From contig DWWD01000006.1 of NCBI GenBank assembly GCA_019119895.1, positions 1-59,886 on the forward strand: a stretch of 59,886 bases of DNA, given 5' to 3'. Source of the stretch: Candidatus Anaerostipes avistercoris (GTDB taxonomy: Bacteria > Bacillota > Clostridia > Lachnospirales > Lachnospiraceae). The translations under genes were made by a program, and so were the position numbers. The notes under the pieces were generated by a model, which was given only the letters and a program-made list of their open reading frames with translations, had not been told where the DNA came from and ran no database searches. Numbering within the stretch: position 1 is the stretch's first letter; each line of letters begins with the position of its first letter. Shown here piece after piece: positions 51,602-59,886 of this stretch.

Positions 51602-53803
51602 TTATAAATAACACTTCCAATATCTCACATACCATTTTCTCCATCGTTTCAGATTCGGATATACAAAGTTTCCTGCTTTTTCATAAATATAATAAGCTTC
51701 TTCCTGTTCCTTCTCTGAAATATGTCCTTTTCCAAAGGATTCCCGGTATACCAGGTTCATAAGCCTTCTGGCTTCTTCCGGAGTGATACATTCAATTTCT
51801 TTTGACAGGCACTTGGCAAAGTCTTCTTCCATTCCGTTTTTGCCCCGCAGGTATCCGCCCATTCCCATGAGTTCCATCATACGGACAAACAGTTCATCTG
51901 CCGGAAGTTTCCGGATTTCTTCCAGTTTCCGTTTTCTCCGGAAATGTATCAGGAAGACTGCGGCTCCCACAGCCAGCAGGATCATCAGAACCCAGAGGAC
52001 TCTCCGGATGATTCCAAGCCAGTCAATTCCTGCATGTTCACTTTCCTGTGCCGTATCGGTCTCTTCCTGCACATCTTCCTGCGCCGTATTTTCGGCCTGG
52101 GTGCTGCTTTCTTCTGTGGATGCCTGTGACGTCTGAGATTCATCTCCCGCAGACGGTGTTGCGTCCACTACCTTCCATCCCTGGCCGTCCACATAGACTT
52201 CCGTCCACGCATGAGCGTCCCCATCTTCCAGGACGGCTCTCCAGGCGCCGTCAGACTGCTGTTCAAAATCGTCCGGCTGCGCCATATATCCCGTGACATA
52301 TCTGGACGGAACCCCATAGAGACGGAACATCAGCGCCGCGGTTGTGGCAAAGTGCTGACAGTATCCTCTGTGGCTTTCGAATAAAAAGTATTCCGGTATT
52401 TCTTCTCCCAGCGGGATCACGCCGGGATTCAGCGTGTAAGACGCCATGCTGTGCAGGGTGTTTACAATGTATGACGTGATATGATCGATTCCCTGCTGCG
52501 GGTTTTCAGCACACAGACTGGTAAGTCTCGGCAGGCTTTCCCGGTCCACGTCCAGATACTGCTCTCTTACAAACTGACCGTAAAGGCTTTCCCGGTTCTC
52601 ATACCACTGAAGTTCTTCCTGAGGCGTATTTTCAAAGATGCTTTCAAACTGTTCCTGGGTATAAGCCGAGAATACGTATCCTTCTTCCGTCATATTCAGA
52701 TAGCGGGATAGGTACGGAGTATAATATCCCGACAATCCGTTCGAAAGATGGCGTATTTCAATTCGAAACGGCATCAGATCTCCGTCACCCATATACTGCA
52801 GAAGAGAAAACTGGCGGTTTTCGAAGGCATACCGGCCGATGTACTCCCAGCGGTCCCTGCTGCCTCCCCGTATGGATCTGTCATAAAATTCGGAATCATC
52901 CGCCTCCTCCCACCGGCTGTTTTCATAGGTTCCGCCGATATAATTTCTCAGGTAAATAGAATCCTGCGGCTTCTCATCTACAATGATTTCCAGCTGCTGC
53001 TGTCCCGAAGGATAATTGTTCCCACGGCTGACTCTTCCCTTATCCGGCTCTGTGTGAAAGATTTCCATGGTTGTCTGACGGATTCTCTGTTCAATGGCCA
53101 CAGGGATTTCAAACAGCTGTTCCATATGCCGGCTGGTCAGGAGCACTGAGATTCCCAGAAATACGAAAAATACCGCCGCCAGGAAATACATGCCTCTTCC
53201 GGCCACATTCATATGGCTTTTCTTATAAAACGCCGGATAGGTCTGTTTTCGCCCGGACATCATATTTCCGGAAAGACTGGTTCCGATATGATACAGGGCA
53301 AACAGGCAGATTCCGATAAAATCCGGATTTCTGCCGATCAGCGGCCCCAGAAGGATAACCGGAATGCTGTAGAAATACAGCACCCATCCTGCCCCGACCT
53401 TAAAAATCAGTACCTGAAGGAGGATGGCGCAGCCGACTGCAAAAAGCATCATGCCGGCGGTCAGATCTCCCCCGGATCCGGACCCGGACAGAGAAAGACT
53501 GTCCGACAGAACTGCCCATTGATCCGGCAGTTCTCTCCAATACAGCAGAAGAATCAGAACCGGAATCCCTGCCAGCAGAATTGTATTTACCGTATGTTTC
53601 TTTTTCAGACGCAGAAATAAAAGCGCCGCATAAAGTAACGCCGTCAGGTAAACCGGCCATTTTTCATAGCTTATATATAAATTCAGCGGAAATGTATACA
53701 GAATCCCGAAAATACTGCTCACATAACATATAAAAATGGCAGCACTCCAGATTCCTTCTCTGGACGGTTTCCGAGTCTGAAAATTTCCGATATAAAGCTG
53801 CAT
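51602..53803 (-). CDS. Transglutaminase-like membrane protein (TgpA family, DUF3488)
   Basis: About 733 residues from ATG 53803: six to seven N-terminal membrane helices (about 15-205), an extracellular transglutaminase core with RGYCQHFATTAALMFRLYGVPSRYVTGY (Cys; shown in parts), HAWTEVYVDG (His) and DATPS (Asp), a Ser/Thr/Glu-rich spacer, one more helix and a cytosolic tail. Proteins of this type work with MoxR and DUF58 partners on envelope proteins. The start is unsure: a GTG at 53890 would overlap the DUF58 gene by 68 bases, and CTG/ATG options between have weak ribosome binding sites. Confidence 0.85.
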   Translation of the reverse strand: MQLYIGNFQTRKPSREGIWSAAIFICYVSSIFGILYTFPLNLYISYEKWPVYLTALLYAALLFLRLKKKHTVNTILLAGIPVLILLLYWRELPDQWAVLSDSLSLSGSGSGGDLTAGMMLFAVGCAILLQVLIFKVGAGWVLYFYSIPVILLGPLIGRNPDFIGICLFALYHIGTSLSGNMMSGRKQTYPAFYKKSHMNVAGRGMYFLAAVFFVFLGISVLLTSRHMEQLFEIPVAIEQRIRQTTMEIFHTEPDKGRVSRGNNYPSGQQQLEIIVDEKPQDSIYLRNYIGGTYENSRWEEADDSEFYDRSIRGGSRDRWEYIGRYAFENRQFSLLQYMGDGDLMPFRIEIRHLSNGLSGYYTPYLSRYLNMTEEGYVFSAYTQEQFESIFENTPQEELQWYENRESLYGQFVREQYLDVDRESLPRLTSLCAENPQQGIDHITSYIVNTLHSMASYTLNPGVIPLGEEIPEYFLFESHRGYCQHFATTAALMFRLYGVPSRYVTGYMAQPDDFEQQSDGAWRAVLEDGDAHAWTEVYVDGQGWKVVDATPSAGDESQTSQASTEESSTQAENTAQEDVQEETDTAQESEHAGIDWLGIIRRVLWVLMILLAVGAAVFLIHFRRKRKLEEIRKLPADELFVRMMELMGMGGYLRGKNGMEEDFAKCLSKEIECITPEEARRLMNLVYRESFGKGHISEKEQEEAYYIYEKAGNFVYPNLKRWRKWYVRYWKCYL

Positions 53804-53822
53804 TCCACTGTTTTTTTGTTTT

Positions 53823-54923
53823 TTATGAAAGCGAATCAGAACTCCACCGCCTTTCCAAATCTTTTGCAAAATCCGCCAGAACTTCTCCACGACCTGTCAG
53901 CTGAAACTTCGTATTCAGGCAGAGGCTGAGAGGTTCCTGTATCTGGCTTTCGTACAACTGTATGGCATCGTCTCCGCCTGTCTCTGCATAGAAACGGGCG
54001 TTTCGGATCAGTTCCTCCACCGTTCTGCGGATGTCGGCCTCTTCACTCACCTGCATCACTACCATGGCTTTTCCGGCGGCATCATACCACCACACCCGCA
54101 GATGTATCTTATCTCTGACAAAACTGCGGATCATGGAATCCGCGATTTCAAAAAACGCGTCCATCTCTCTGAGCCGGGCGTTTCCTTCATACCGCAGATC
54201 CAGAAACAGCGACGCCTGGCGTATGACATCCTCCCGGTATGTCTTAATGAATAATTCGTCATTTCTGGCACTTAATTTCCAGTGAATATCTTTCATGGCG
54301 TCTCCCTTTTGATATTCTCTGACATCATCCACATCCGGCGGGCGTTTCTCCCAGAGATCACTTGGCCTGCCGCCGGCATCTTCTATATTCCGGAATTCTT
54401 CCAGCCCCTGCAGGCCGATTTCTTTTCCTTCCGGCAGAAGGACCTGTGTGTCCTGAAGATTCACCGCCTTCTTTTTGCGAAACAGGCGGAAATAATCATG
54501 GACACGCAGTTCCCGGATGCGGCATTGGAGGATTCCGCAGTATTGGGATACGATCTGAAACTGCATTTCGGTTACATCTCTTGCAGATACATATCCCTTC
54601 AGATTCAGTTTTGTCTCCTGATCCTTTTCCGGATTTTTCAGATTTCCATAGGTCAGAGAAAGGATAAATAAGGTCACCGGCAGCCGTCCCTTGTTTCTTA
54701 CGATGATTTTTCCGCTGACCGGCTCATTTTTCTTTGAACCGTTCTCTCCCTCTTCCAACCGGATCTGCAGATCCAGATTTTTCAGAAAATACCCCGGAAG
54801 AAAACAGCTTCCTGCGAATAAAAGGATTTCTGTGAAAAACAGAAACATCAGTACATCCAGCCGGTACACGCCTGCCAGATAAAAGGTAAGCAGAGAAAAC
54901 GCCAGATAAACAACTTTACGCAT
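53823..54923 (-). CDS. DUF58 domain-containing membrane protein
   Basis: A 366-residue protein: two N-terminal membrane helices (about 5-50), a beta-sandwich region, then the DUF58 signature DLWEKRPPDVDDVREYQKG (about 195-213) and DIHWKLSARND, a von Willebrand A-like fold. It is the usual partner of MoxR ATPases. ATG 54923 with AGGAAG upstream is chosen; it overlaps the MoxR stop by eight bases, showing coupling. Confidence 0.87.
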   Translation of the reverse strand: MRKVVYLAFSLLTFYLAGVYRLDVLMFLFFTEILLFAGSCFLPGYFLKNLDLQIRLEEGENGSKKNEPVSGKIIVRNKGRLPVTLFILSLTYGNLKNPEKDQETKLNLKGYVSARDVTEMQFQIVSQYCGILQCRIRELRVHDYFRLFRKKKAVNLQDTQVLLPEGKEIGLQGLEEFRNIEDAGGRPSDLWEKRPPDVDDVREYQKGDAMKDIHWKLSARNDELFIKTYREDVIRQASLFLDLRYEGNARLREMDAFFEIADSMIRSFVRDKIHLRVWWYDAAGKAMVVMQVSEEADIRRTVEELIRNARFYAETGGDDAIQLYESQIQEPLSLCLNTKFQLTGRGEVLADFAKDLERRWSSDSLS

Positions 54924-55872
54924 GTTTTTTCTTCCTTCCAAAATCAGGGGTCCGGATTGCGGACAAAATTCCTGTTAAAACGTCCTCTTTTGCCACACCG
55001 TCCATGTGTGCCTTTCCATTCAGGACAATACGGTGCTTTGCCACATAAGAGAATTGTTCTTTTACATCCTGAGGTATGACAAAATCATTGCCCCGGAGCC
55101 ACGCGGAAGCCTTTGCCATGCGCACCAGCGCCAAGGTTCCTCTTGGGCTGGCTCCCATTTCCAGGTACAGACTTTCCCTTGTGGCAGTCATCAGTTTGAC
55201 GATATATTCATACAAGTCATCGTCCATATAAACTTCTTTCACCTGCCGGCACATTTCTTTGAATGTTTCAATGTCTGCCTGCGGCTCTAATTTCTTTGCT
55301 CTGGTTCCCGCGTCTTCTCCTTTCGCCATGGCGATTTCATTTTCAAAATCCGGGTATCCCAGAGAAAGTGATATCATAAATCGGTCCACCTGGGCAGGCG
55401 GAAGCATCTGGGTTCCTGCCGTACCGGAAGGATTCTGGGTCGCAATGACAAAGAACGGCGACGGTACTTCCCTTGTTTCTCCGTCCACCGTCACCTGTCG
55501 TTCTTCCATGACTTCCAGAAGGGCAGACTGTGTTTTCGGTGACGTTCTGTTTATTTCATCTGCCAGAAGCAGGTTGCAGAATACCGCTCCAGGCTGATAT
55601 TCAAATGTTTGTGTGTTTCTTCGATACATGGAGAATCCGGTCAGATCTGACGGCAGAACATCCGGCGTAAACTGGACTCTGTTCCATTGGAATCCCAGGA
55701 GTCTTGAAAATGCCACTGCAAGGCTTGTCTTTCCCACTCCGGGAATATCTTCCAGGAGGACGTGGCCTCCTGCCAGCATTGCCGCCAGCACTTCTCTTGT
55801 CTCCCCGGACTTGCCGAGAATTACCTGATCGACCGCCTTCAGCAGATTCCATGCGGTTTCTCTTAGTTCCAT
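54916..55872 (-). CDS. MoxR family AAA+ ATPase
   Basis: A 318-residue AAA+ chaperone-like ATPase: Walker A EDIPGVGKTS (41-50), Walker B LLLADEINRTSPKTQ, sensor ATQNPSGTAGT and a C-terminal lid with the GASPRGTLALVRMAKA motif. MoxR proteins help activate or assemble DUF58/VWA partners. AAGGAGG precedes the ATG. First gene of the MoxR-DUF58-transglutaminase operon. Confidence 0.92.
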   Translation of the reverse strand: MELRETAWNLLKAVDQVILGKSGETREVLAAMLAGGHVLLEDIPGVGKTSLAVAFSRLLGFQWNRVQFTPDVLPSDLTGFSMYRRNTQTFEYQPGAVFCNLLLADEINRTSPKTQSALLEVMEERQVTVDGETREVPSPFFVIATQNPSGTAGTQMLPPAQVDRFMISLSLGYPDFENEIAMAKGEDAGTRAKKLEPQADIETFKEMCRQVKEVYMDDDLYEYIVKLMTATRESLYLEMGASPRGTLALVRMAKASAWLRGNDFVIPQDVKEQFSYVAKHRIVLNGKAHMDGVAKEDVLTGILSAIRTPDFGRKKKHA

Positions 55873-55904
55873 AAAGGCCTCCTTCCTTCTCTCTTCCTGT
55901 TTCC

Positions 55905-55935
55905 ATCATAAACTTTAAAGTTAACTTCAAGTCAA
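55905..55935 (-). promoter_or_regulatory. MerR-type promoter of the MoxR operon
   Basis: TTGACT (55930-55935) and TATGAT (55905-55910) are 19 bp apart, two more than normal, and the spacer is centred on the dyad TTGAAGTTAACTTTAA. Overlong spacers filled by such a dyad are the hallmark of MerR-family activators. No merR gene is in the window. Confidence 0.55.
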
Positions 55936-56030
55936 CGGAAGAAATGTTAGTTTTTTCTTAAAATTTTGTGAACGCCGCATATCTGCCCTTTTATTCCTTA
56001 CTTCCCCTATACCTGTCAAAGAGTAAAAAA

Positions 56031-56056
56031 AGGAAGCCTGACACTCCAGACTTCCT
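56031..56056 (-). terminator. Terminator of the EIICBA gene
   Basis: On minus AGGAAGTCTG (56047-56056) pairs with CAGGCTTCCT (56031-56040) and runs into TTTTTT. Confidence 0.9.
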
Positions 56057-56064
56057 TGTCTTTT

Positions 56065-58206
56065 TTATTCTTCTTTTTCTTTATCGGACTGCGCTGTGAT
56101 TCTGCTTAATATCAGCACCGGAGCTCCAATTTCCATATTTCCTGTATTCTCCATGGTAATGCTGTCGTATTCCTCGCTGTTTCCTACAACCACAGGCGTC
56201 GTCAGAAGGCAGCCGGCATCGGCAACCATATCCATATCAAATTCCAGCAGAAGATCCCCCTGTTTTACCTTCATTCCAGGCTCCACTTCCACATAGAATG
56301 GCTCTCCCTTGAGCTTTACCGTTCCAAGTCCCACATGGATCAGCAGTTCCGCTCCTTTCTCCGATGTCATGCCCACTGCATGCTTTGTACCAAATACAGC
56401 AGTGATTCTTCCATTGACCGGAGCATAGACTTTTCCTTCCGCAGGCCTTATAGCGAAACCTTCTCCCAGCATTCCTTCGGAAAAGACTTCGTCTTCCGTA
56501 TCTCCAAGAGCAATGACTTCTCCTCTGGCCGGCATGCAGATGATTTCTTCTTCCACCTGCTCTTCCCTGCTGTCATCAGATACAATCCTGAACTTCCGTT
56601 CTGATACATTGCTTGACAGGAATTCCTCCAGATTGGTCTTAATCACCGTTACATTCGGACCGTAGATAATCTGAACCACATTGCCGTTCTTTACGATTCC
56701 TCTGGAGCCGGTCTGCCTTAAAATCCTGTCATTGACCTTGCGGATATCTGCCAGAGAACACCGCAGTCTCGTGGCACAGCAGTCAAGATAATATATATTA
56801 TCTTTTCCGCCCAGTCCCATGGCGATCATGGCTGTGTGCTCCATGCCCTTTATTTCAGGATCTTCGGCGTCAAATAAACCGTCGTCTTCATAAAAGACAA
56901 TTTCCTCTTCATCCTCCCGTCCCGGAGTCTTCAGATCAAATTTGGTAATCAAAGTTTTAAAAATAAAATAGTACAGGGCAAAATAAATAATCCCCACCGG
57001 TATCACCCGAATCCAGTCAGTCTTCGCATTCCCCTGAAGGACGCCAAAAAGGATAAAGTCCAGCAGTCCTCCTGAAAACGTAAGCCCCACTGCAATATTT
57101 AATATATGGGCGATCATATAAGCCGCGCCTGCCAGCACAACCTGCACCACAAACAGCATAGGAGCCACGAAAAGGAAAGAAAATTCGATCGGTTCTGTAA
57201 TTCCTGTCATCATAGAAGCCAGCGCTGCGGAAAGCATCAGGCCGGCTACCACCTTCTTTCTCTCGGGTCTGGCACACTGATACATGGCAAGTGCCGCTCC
57301 CGGAAGTCCGAAAATCATGAAAATAAATTCACCGGAAAAATATCTGCACGCATCCGCACTGAAATGAACCGTATTTGGATCTGCCAGCTGGGCGAAAAAG
57401 ATATTCTGTCCTCCTTCTATGACTCTGCCTGCCACTTCCATGGAACCGCCTACGCCTGTCTGCCAGAACGGCAGATAAAAAACATGATGCAGTCCGAACG
57501 GAAGCAGGGCACGTTTTACGATTCCGAAAATAAAAGTTCCGAAATATCCTGTCTCCGTTACCAGCTGACCAAGAGCATAAATTCCCTGCTGGGCAAAGGG
57601 CCATATATAAAATAAAAGAATTCCCACAAACACGTAGACCGCCGTGCTGATGATCGGAATAAACCGGCTGCCGCTGAAAAATGACAATGCCGCCGGCAGT
57701 TCGATCATACAGAAACGATTGTGGAGAACCGCCACTCCAAGACCGACGATGATTCCTCCAAACACTCCTGTCTGCAGGGTCTGTATTCCTACGACACTGG
57801 TGATCGTGCCGTTCAATACACCTGAAGCAATGATTCCATCTGCCGTGATCTGTCCGCTCATTTCCAGCATGGCATTGATGGAAGCATTCATCACAAAATA
57901 AGAGATAGCCGCCGCCAGAGCCGCGACTTCCTTCTCCTTCTTCGCCATACCGATGGCCACTCCGATGGCAAAAATCAGCGGAAGATTATTAAACACAGCG
58001 TTTCCGGCTTTCATAAGAACTGTAAGGAACTCATGCAGTACCGTGCCGGAGCCGAGTATATTTTCTAATCCGTAAGTTTGAATCATTGTAGAATTGGTAA
58101 ACGAACTTCCCAGCCCCAAAAGCAGTCCCGCCGCCGGCAGAATCGCAATTGGGAGCATAAAAGACCGTCCAATTCTCTGCAGTACGCCAAAAATCCTCTC
58201 TTTCAT
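56065..58206 (-). CDS. PTS glucose-family EIICBA permease
   Basis: A 713-residue single-chain PTS transporter. IIC (1-about 430) has eight to ten helices with GLHHVFYLPFW and MTGITEPIEFSFLF; IIB (about 450-530) has the phospho-Cys in LDCCATRLRC (C477); IIA (about 560-700) has the phospho-His at H624 (LIHVGLGTVKLKG). Glucose or N-acetylglucosamine-type substrates are usual; pairing with mannose-6-phosphate isomerase suggests mannose or glucose. It follows manA by ten bases with AAAGGG before the ATG. Confidence 0.92.
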   Translation of the reverse strand: MKERIFGVLQRIGRSFMLPIAILPAAGLLLGLGSSFTNSTMIQTYGLENILGSGTVLHEFLTVLMKAGNAVFNNLPLIFAIGVAIGMAKKEKEVAALAAAISYFVMNASINAMLEMSGQITADGIIASGVLNGTITSVVGIQTLQTGVFGGIIVGLGVAVLHNRFCMIELPAALSFFSGSRFIPIISTAVYVFVGILLFYIWPFAQQGIYALGQLVTETGYFGTFIFGIVKRALLPFGLHHVFYLPFWQTGVGGSMEVAGRVIEGGQNIFFAQLADPNTVHFSADACRYFSGEFIFMIFGLPGAALAMYQCARPERKKVVAGLMLSAALASMMTGITEPIEFSFLFVAPMLFVVQVVLAGAAYMIAHILNIAVGLTFSGGLLDFILFGVLQGNAKTDWIRVIPVGIIYFALYYFIFKTLITKFDLKTPGREDEEEIVFYEDDGLFDAEDPEIKGMEHTAMIAMGLGGKDNIYYLDCCATRLRCSLADIRKVNDRILRQTGSRGIVKNGNVVQIIYGPNVTVIKTNLEEFLSSNVSERKFRIVSDDSREEQVEEEIICMPARGEVIALGDTEDEVFSEGMLGEGFAIRPAEGKVYAPVNGRITAVFGTKHAVGMTSEKGAELLIHVGLGTVKLKGEPFYVEVEPGMKVKQGDLLLEFDMDMVADAGCLLTTPVVVGNSEEYDSITMENTGNMEIGAPVLILSRITAQSDKEKEE

Positions 58207-58216
58207 TCTTTTCCCT

Positions 58217-59152
58217 TTAAAGTGTTGTGATCATAAGTTCCAGGCTGCCGCAGAATTTTGTCTCTTTCTGATCGGAACAAATAATAAAATGGTCTCCCTT
58301 TTTGATGGCATCCCCATCCATTGTTCCTTCTCCGTTTAAAACACTGACCATCTGGAACGGTGCATCATTTTTAATAACATTTTCATCTTCCAGCTGATAT
58401 TTGTCTACTTTAAAAAACTCACTTTCTACATATCTGGTTTTCTCACCGTTTTCCAGTTTCGTTTTAACAAATTCCTGCTTTCTGTCATTGTCAGACGGCA
58501 CCTTTGTAACTTCAATCGACTGTTTTACATGAAGCTGTCTTTCCTTGCCGTTAGCACCTTTTCTGTGATAGTCATAAACTCTGTATGTAATATCAGATGA
58601 CTGTTGTGCTTCATAAATCAAAGACCCGCTGCAGATCGCGTGCAGGGTTCCGGATGGAATATAGAAAAAATCTCCTTCTTTGATCTGAAAAGAGTTCAGC
58701 AGATTATCATAGTCATCTTCTTCAATTGCTTTTACGAATTCTTCTTTGGTTCTGGCATGATGTCCCATAACCATCTTTGTCCCTTCTTCTGCCTGAAGGA
58801 CATACCAGCACTCTGTTTTCCCCAGAGAATTTTCATTTGCTCTTGCATACGCATCATCCGGATGAACCTGTACAGACAGATCATTCTTGGCATCGATGAT
58901 CTTAACCAGCAAAGGGAACTGGTCTCCCTCAATATTTCCAAATAACTCTCTGTGGTTTTCAAACACCCAGGATAACGTTTTGCCCGCAAATTCTCCATCA
59001 GCCACTTCGCAGTCACCGTTCTTATGAGCAGAAATTGCCCAGCACTCTCCCGTATGATCACTTGGAATGTCGTATCCATAAACGTCTTTTAGTTTATGAC
59101 CTCCCCAAATCATTTCTTTGAAAACCGGTTTCATTTTTAAAACATGACCCAT
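58217..59152 (-). CDS. manA: Mannose-6-phosphate isomerase, class I
   Basis: A 311-residue zinc cupin enzyme interconverting mannose-6-P and fructose-6-P. The metal ligands are visible: QVHPDD, Glu in GKTECWYVL and His in LHAICSG; the family WGG start motif (IWGGHKL) is present. Length fits the short Firmicutes form. AGGAGG precedes the ATG. It is placed between a DUF956 gene and the EIICBA permease, consistent with mannose use. Confidence 0.95.
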   Translation of the reverse strand: MGHVLKMKPVFKEMIWGGHKLKDVYGYDIPSDHTGECWAISAHKNGDCEVADGEFAGKTLSWVFENHRELFGNIEGDQFPLLVKIIDAKNDLSVQVHPDDAYARANENSLGKTECWYVLQAEEGTKMVMGHHARTKEEFVKAIEEDDYDNLLNSFQIKEGDFFYIPSGTLHAICSGSLIYEAQQSSDITYRVYDYHRKGANGKERQLHVKQSIEVTKVPSDNDRKQEFVKTKLENGEKTRYVESEFFKVDKYQLEDENVIKNDAPFQMVSVLNGEGTMDGDAIKKGDHFIICSDQKETKFCGSLELMITTL

Positions 59153-59170
59153 CCTTTTCTCCTCCTATAA

Positions 59171-59545
59171 TTATTTCTTTTTGAATTTTGACCGGAATGC
59201 TCTCTTTAAAACATCAAAAAAAGTAAGAGAACGCACCATATGATCTGACGGCACATATTTGTTGATTGCACGCAGAACTTTCTTCGGTTCTTTTGAGGCA
59301 AAGGAATATGTACCATTTTTCTTTGTCTGAATCGCATATCTCGGAATCTTCTTCCCTTTAAACATCACAGACGCAATCACATAGTCAATTTCCTCCCATG
59401 GAATCTGTATAAAATCATTTACGTTACGGTCATTATAATATTCAAAGCCTTTGTCTCCAATCATGATCTTTCCATAACTGTTAAGTCCCTGATAAGAAGT
59501 CGCTTTGATTACAAGATCAACTCTTGTATTGATTGACTGAGCCAT
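59171..59545 (-). CDS. DUF956 protein, ManO-like
   Basis: A 124-residue soluble protein of the DUF956 family (MAQSINTRVDLVIKATSYQG start; IQIPWEEIDYVIASVMFKGK at about 45-64, shown in part). ManO of lactic acid bacteria, often next to mannose PTS genes, belongs here and modulates their expression. The frame is open to 59626, but GGAG eight bases before ATG 59545 and the family N-terminus fix the start. It lies just after the mannose EIID gene, past a terminator. Confidence 0.88.
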   Translation of the reverse strand: MAQSINTRVDLVIKATSYQGLNSYGKIMIGDKGFEYYNDRNVNDFIQIPWEEIDYVIASVMFKGKKIPRYAIQTKKNGTYSFASKEPKKVLRAINKYVPSDHMVRSLTFFDVLKRAFRSKFKKK

Positions 59546-59661
59546 ATTGCTTCTCCATTTCTTTTCTAAAATTTTATCCTTTTTATTATACCGTATCCGC
59601 CCGGCTCCGTCCACCCTGACAAACATGGAAGCAGAATCTTTCTCCCAGACTGATAAAGAAA

Positions 59662-59684
59662 AGGACCCGGCTTTTCCGGGTCCT
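59662..59684 (-). terminator. Terminator of the mannose PTS operon
   Basis: On minus AGGACCCGG (59676-59684) pairs with CCGGGTCCT (59662-59670) around AAAAG, followed by TTTCTTT. Confidence 0.9.
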
Positions 59685-59706
59685 CTTTGATCTTGTTATG
59701 CCAATC

Positions 59707-59886
59707 TTATAATAATCCCACTACATGTCCTGCGATACCTACGATGAACAGGGCAATGATGATGATGATCGGTGATACGTTCTTCTTTAACAGCCACATG
59801 CACAGCAGCGTCAGCAGCAATGGCACGAATCCCGGGATCAGGGAATTTAAGTTGTCCTGCAGGGTCGTTACCTTCTCCGGCGTCAG
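59707..59886 (-). CDS. PTS mannose-family EIID, C-terminal end (partial)
   Basis: The last 59 codons of a gene running off the right edge, too short a piece to stand alone. They translate to a helix-rich end with LQDNLNSLIPGFVPLLLTLL, CMWLLKKN and a final membrane helix ending GHVVGLL, the typical C-terminus of mannose/fructose/sorbose EIID. EIID with EIIC forms the transport channel of the mannose PTS. manX/manY-like genes are expected just beyond the window. Confidence 0.88.
   Translation of the reverse strand: MTPEKVTTLQDNLNSLIPGFVPLLLTLLCMWLLKKNVSPIIIIIALFIVGIAGHVVGLL

Noticed and set aside
53804-53890. Upstream GTG start of the transglutaminase gene
   Set aside because: It would overlap DUF58 by 68 bases without a clear ribosome binding site; kept only as an alternative.

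Overview
The window looks like a chromosomal piece of a gut-type Lachnospiraceae (Clostridia, Firmicutes). The evidence is the gene set and its order: ftsK-rimO-pgsA-cinA with recA-recX next to it, an IspH protein fused to ribosomal S1 domains, a lone group-B-type [FeFe] hydrogenase, fhs-folD of one-carbon metabolism, a phenylalanine T-box in front of pheST, and strong AGGAGG ribosome binding sites. Most genes are on the minus strand. No tRNA or rRNA gene lies inside, but the left edge holds three tandem consensus promoters and a hairpin-rich leader running out of the window, as expected upstream of an rRNA operon.

Left third (1-21000), mainly core genome. luxS, a Cys-rich 66-residue protein, an SLC13/ArsB-type permease and an unknown 158-residue protein read rightward. 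khpA-rpsP-ffh-ylxM form the usual SRP/ribosome operon on minus. An ABC-F ATPase (YbiT type, degenerate second Walker A), a lone prepilin peptidase and a zinc-dependent phospholipase C-like protein follow. Then come recX-recA with two SOS-like boxes and the ftsK/fhs/folD/rimO/pgsA/cinA operon. The hydrogenase and a TepA-like ClpP-fold protease come next.

Middle (21000-39800), metabolism and translation. This covers pyruvate carboxylase; ispH-rpsA, cmk and a BaiN-like flavoprotein with two oxidoreductases upstream; queA; an aryl-sulfate sulfotransferase gene split by an in-frame amber codon; pheST under a T-box; and a pair of PH-domain (YdbS/YdbT-like) membrane proteins.

Accessory region (39800-51600). 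A very large secreted RHS/YD-repeat protein ends in an AT-rich exchangeable tip that looks like an amidase (Amidase_6-like, Cys/His). It is followed by candidate immunity genes and the C-terminal half of an Lsa-type ABC-F gene. The locus is decaying: a 147-bp MITE-like palindromic element splits the RHS gene in its DNRLRE domain, the membrane-anchored putative immunity gene has two frameshifts, and the ABC-F gene lacks its first half. A VanZ-like gene and an unknown membrane-anchored protein sit between two identical 68-bp terminator repeats.

Right end (51600-59886). A MoxR-DUF58-transglutaminase operon starts from a promoter with a 19-bp dyad spacer of MerR type. A PTS EIICBA permease with mannose-6-phosphate isomerase and a DUF956 (ManO-like) protein lies just downstream of the C-terminus of a mannose-family EIID, so this end is a hexose (mannose/glucose) PTS region.

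Several intergenic spaces carry the same style of sequence: strings of short perfect hairpins with AAA/TTT loops and a CTGCGT-CCTA motif. The MITE-like insertion belongs to this style.
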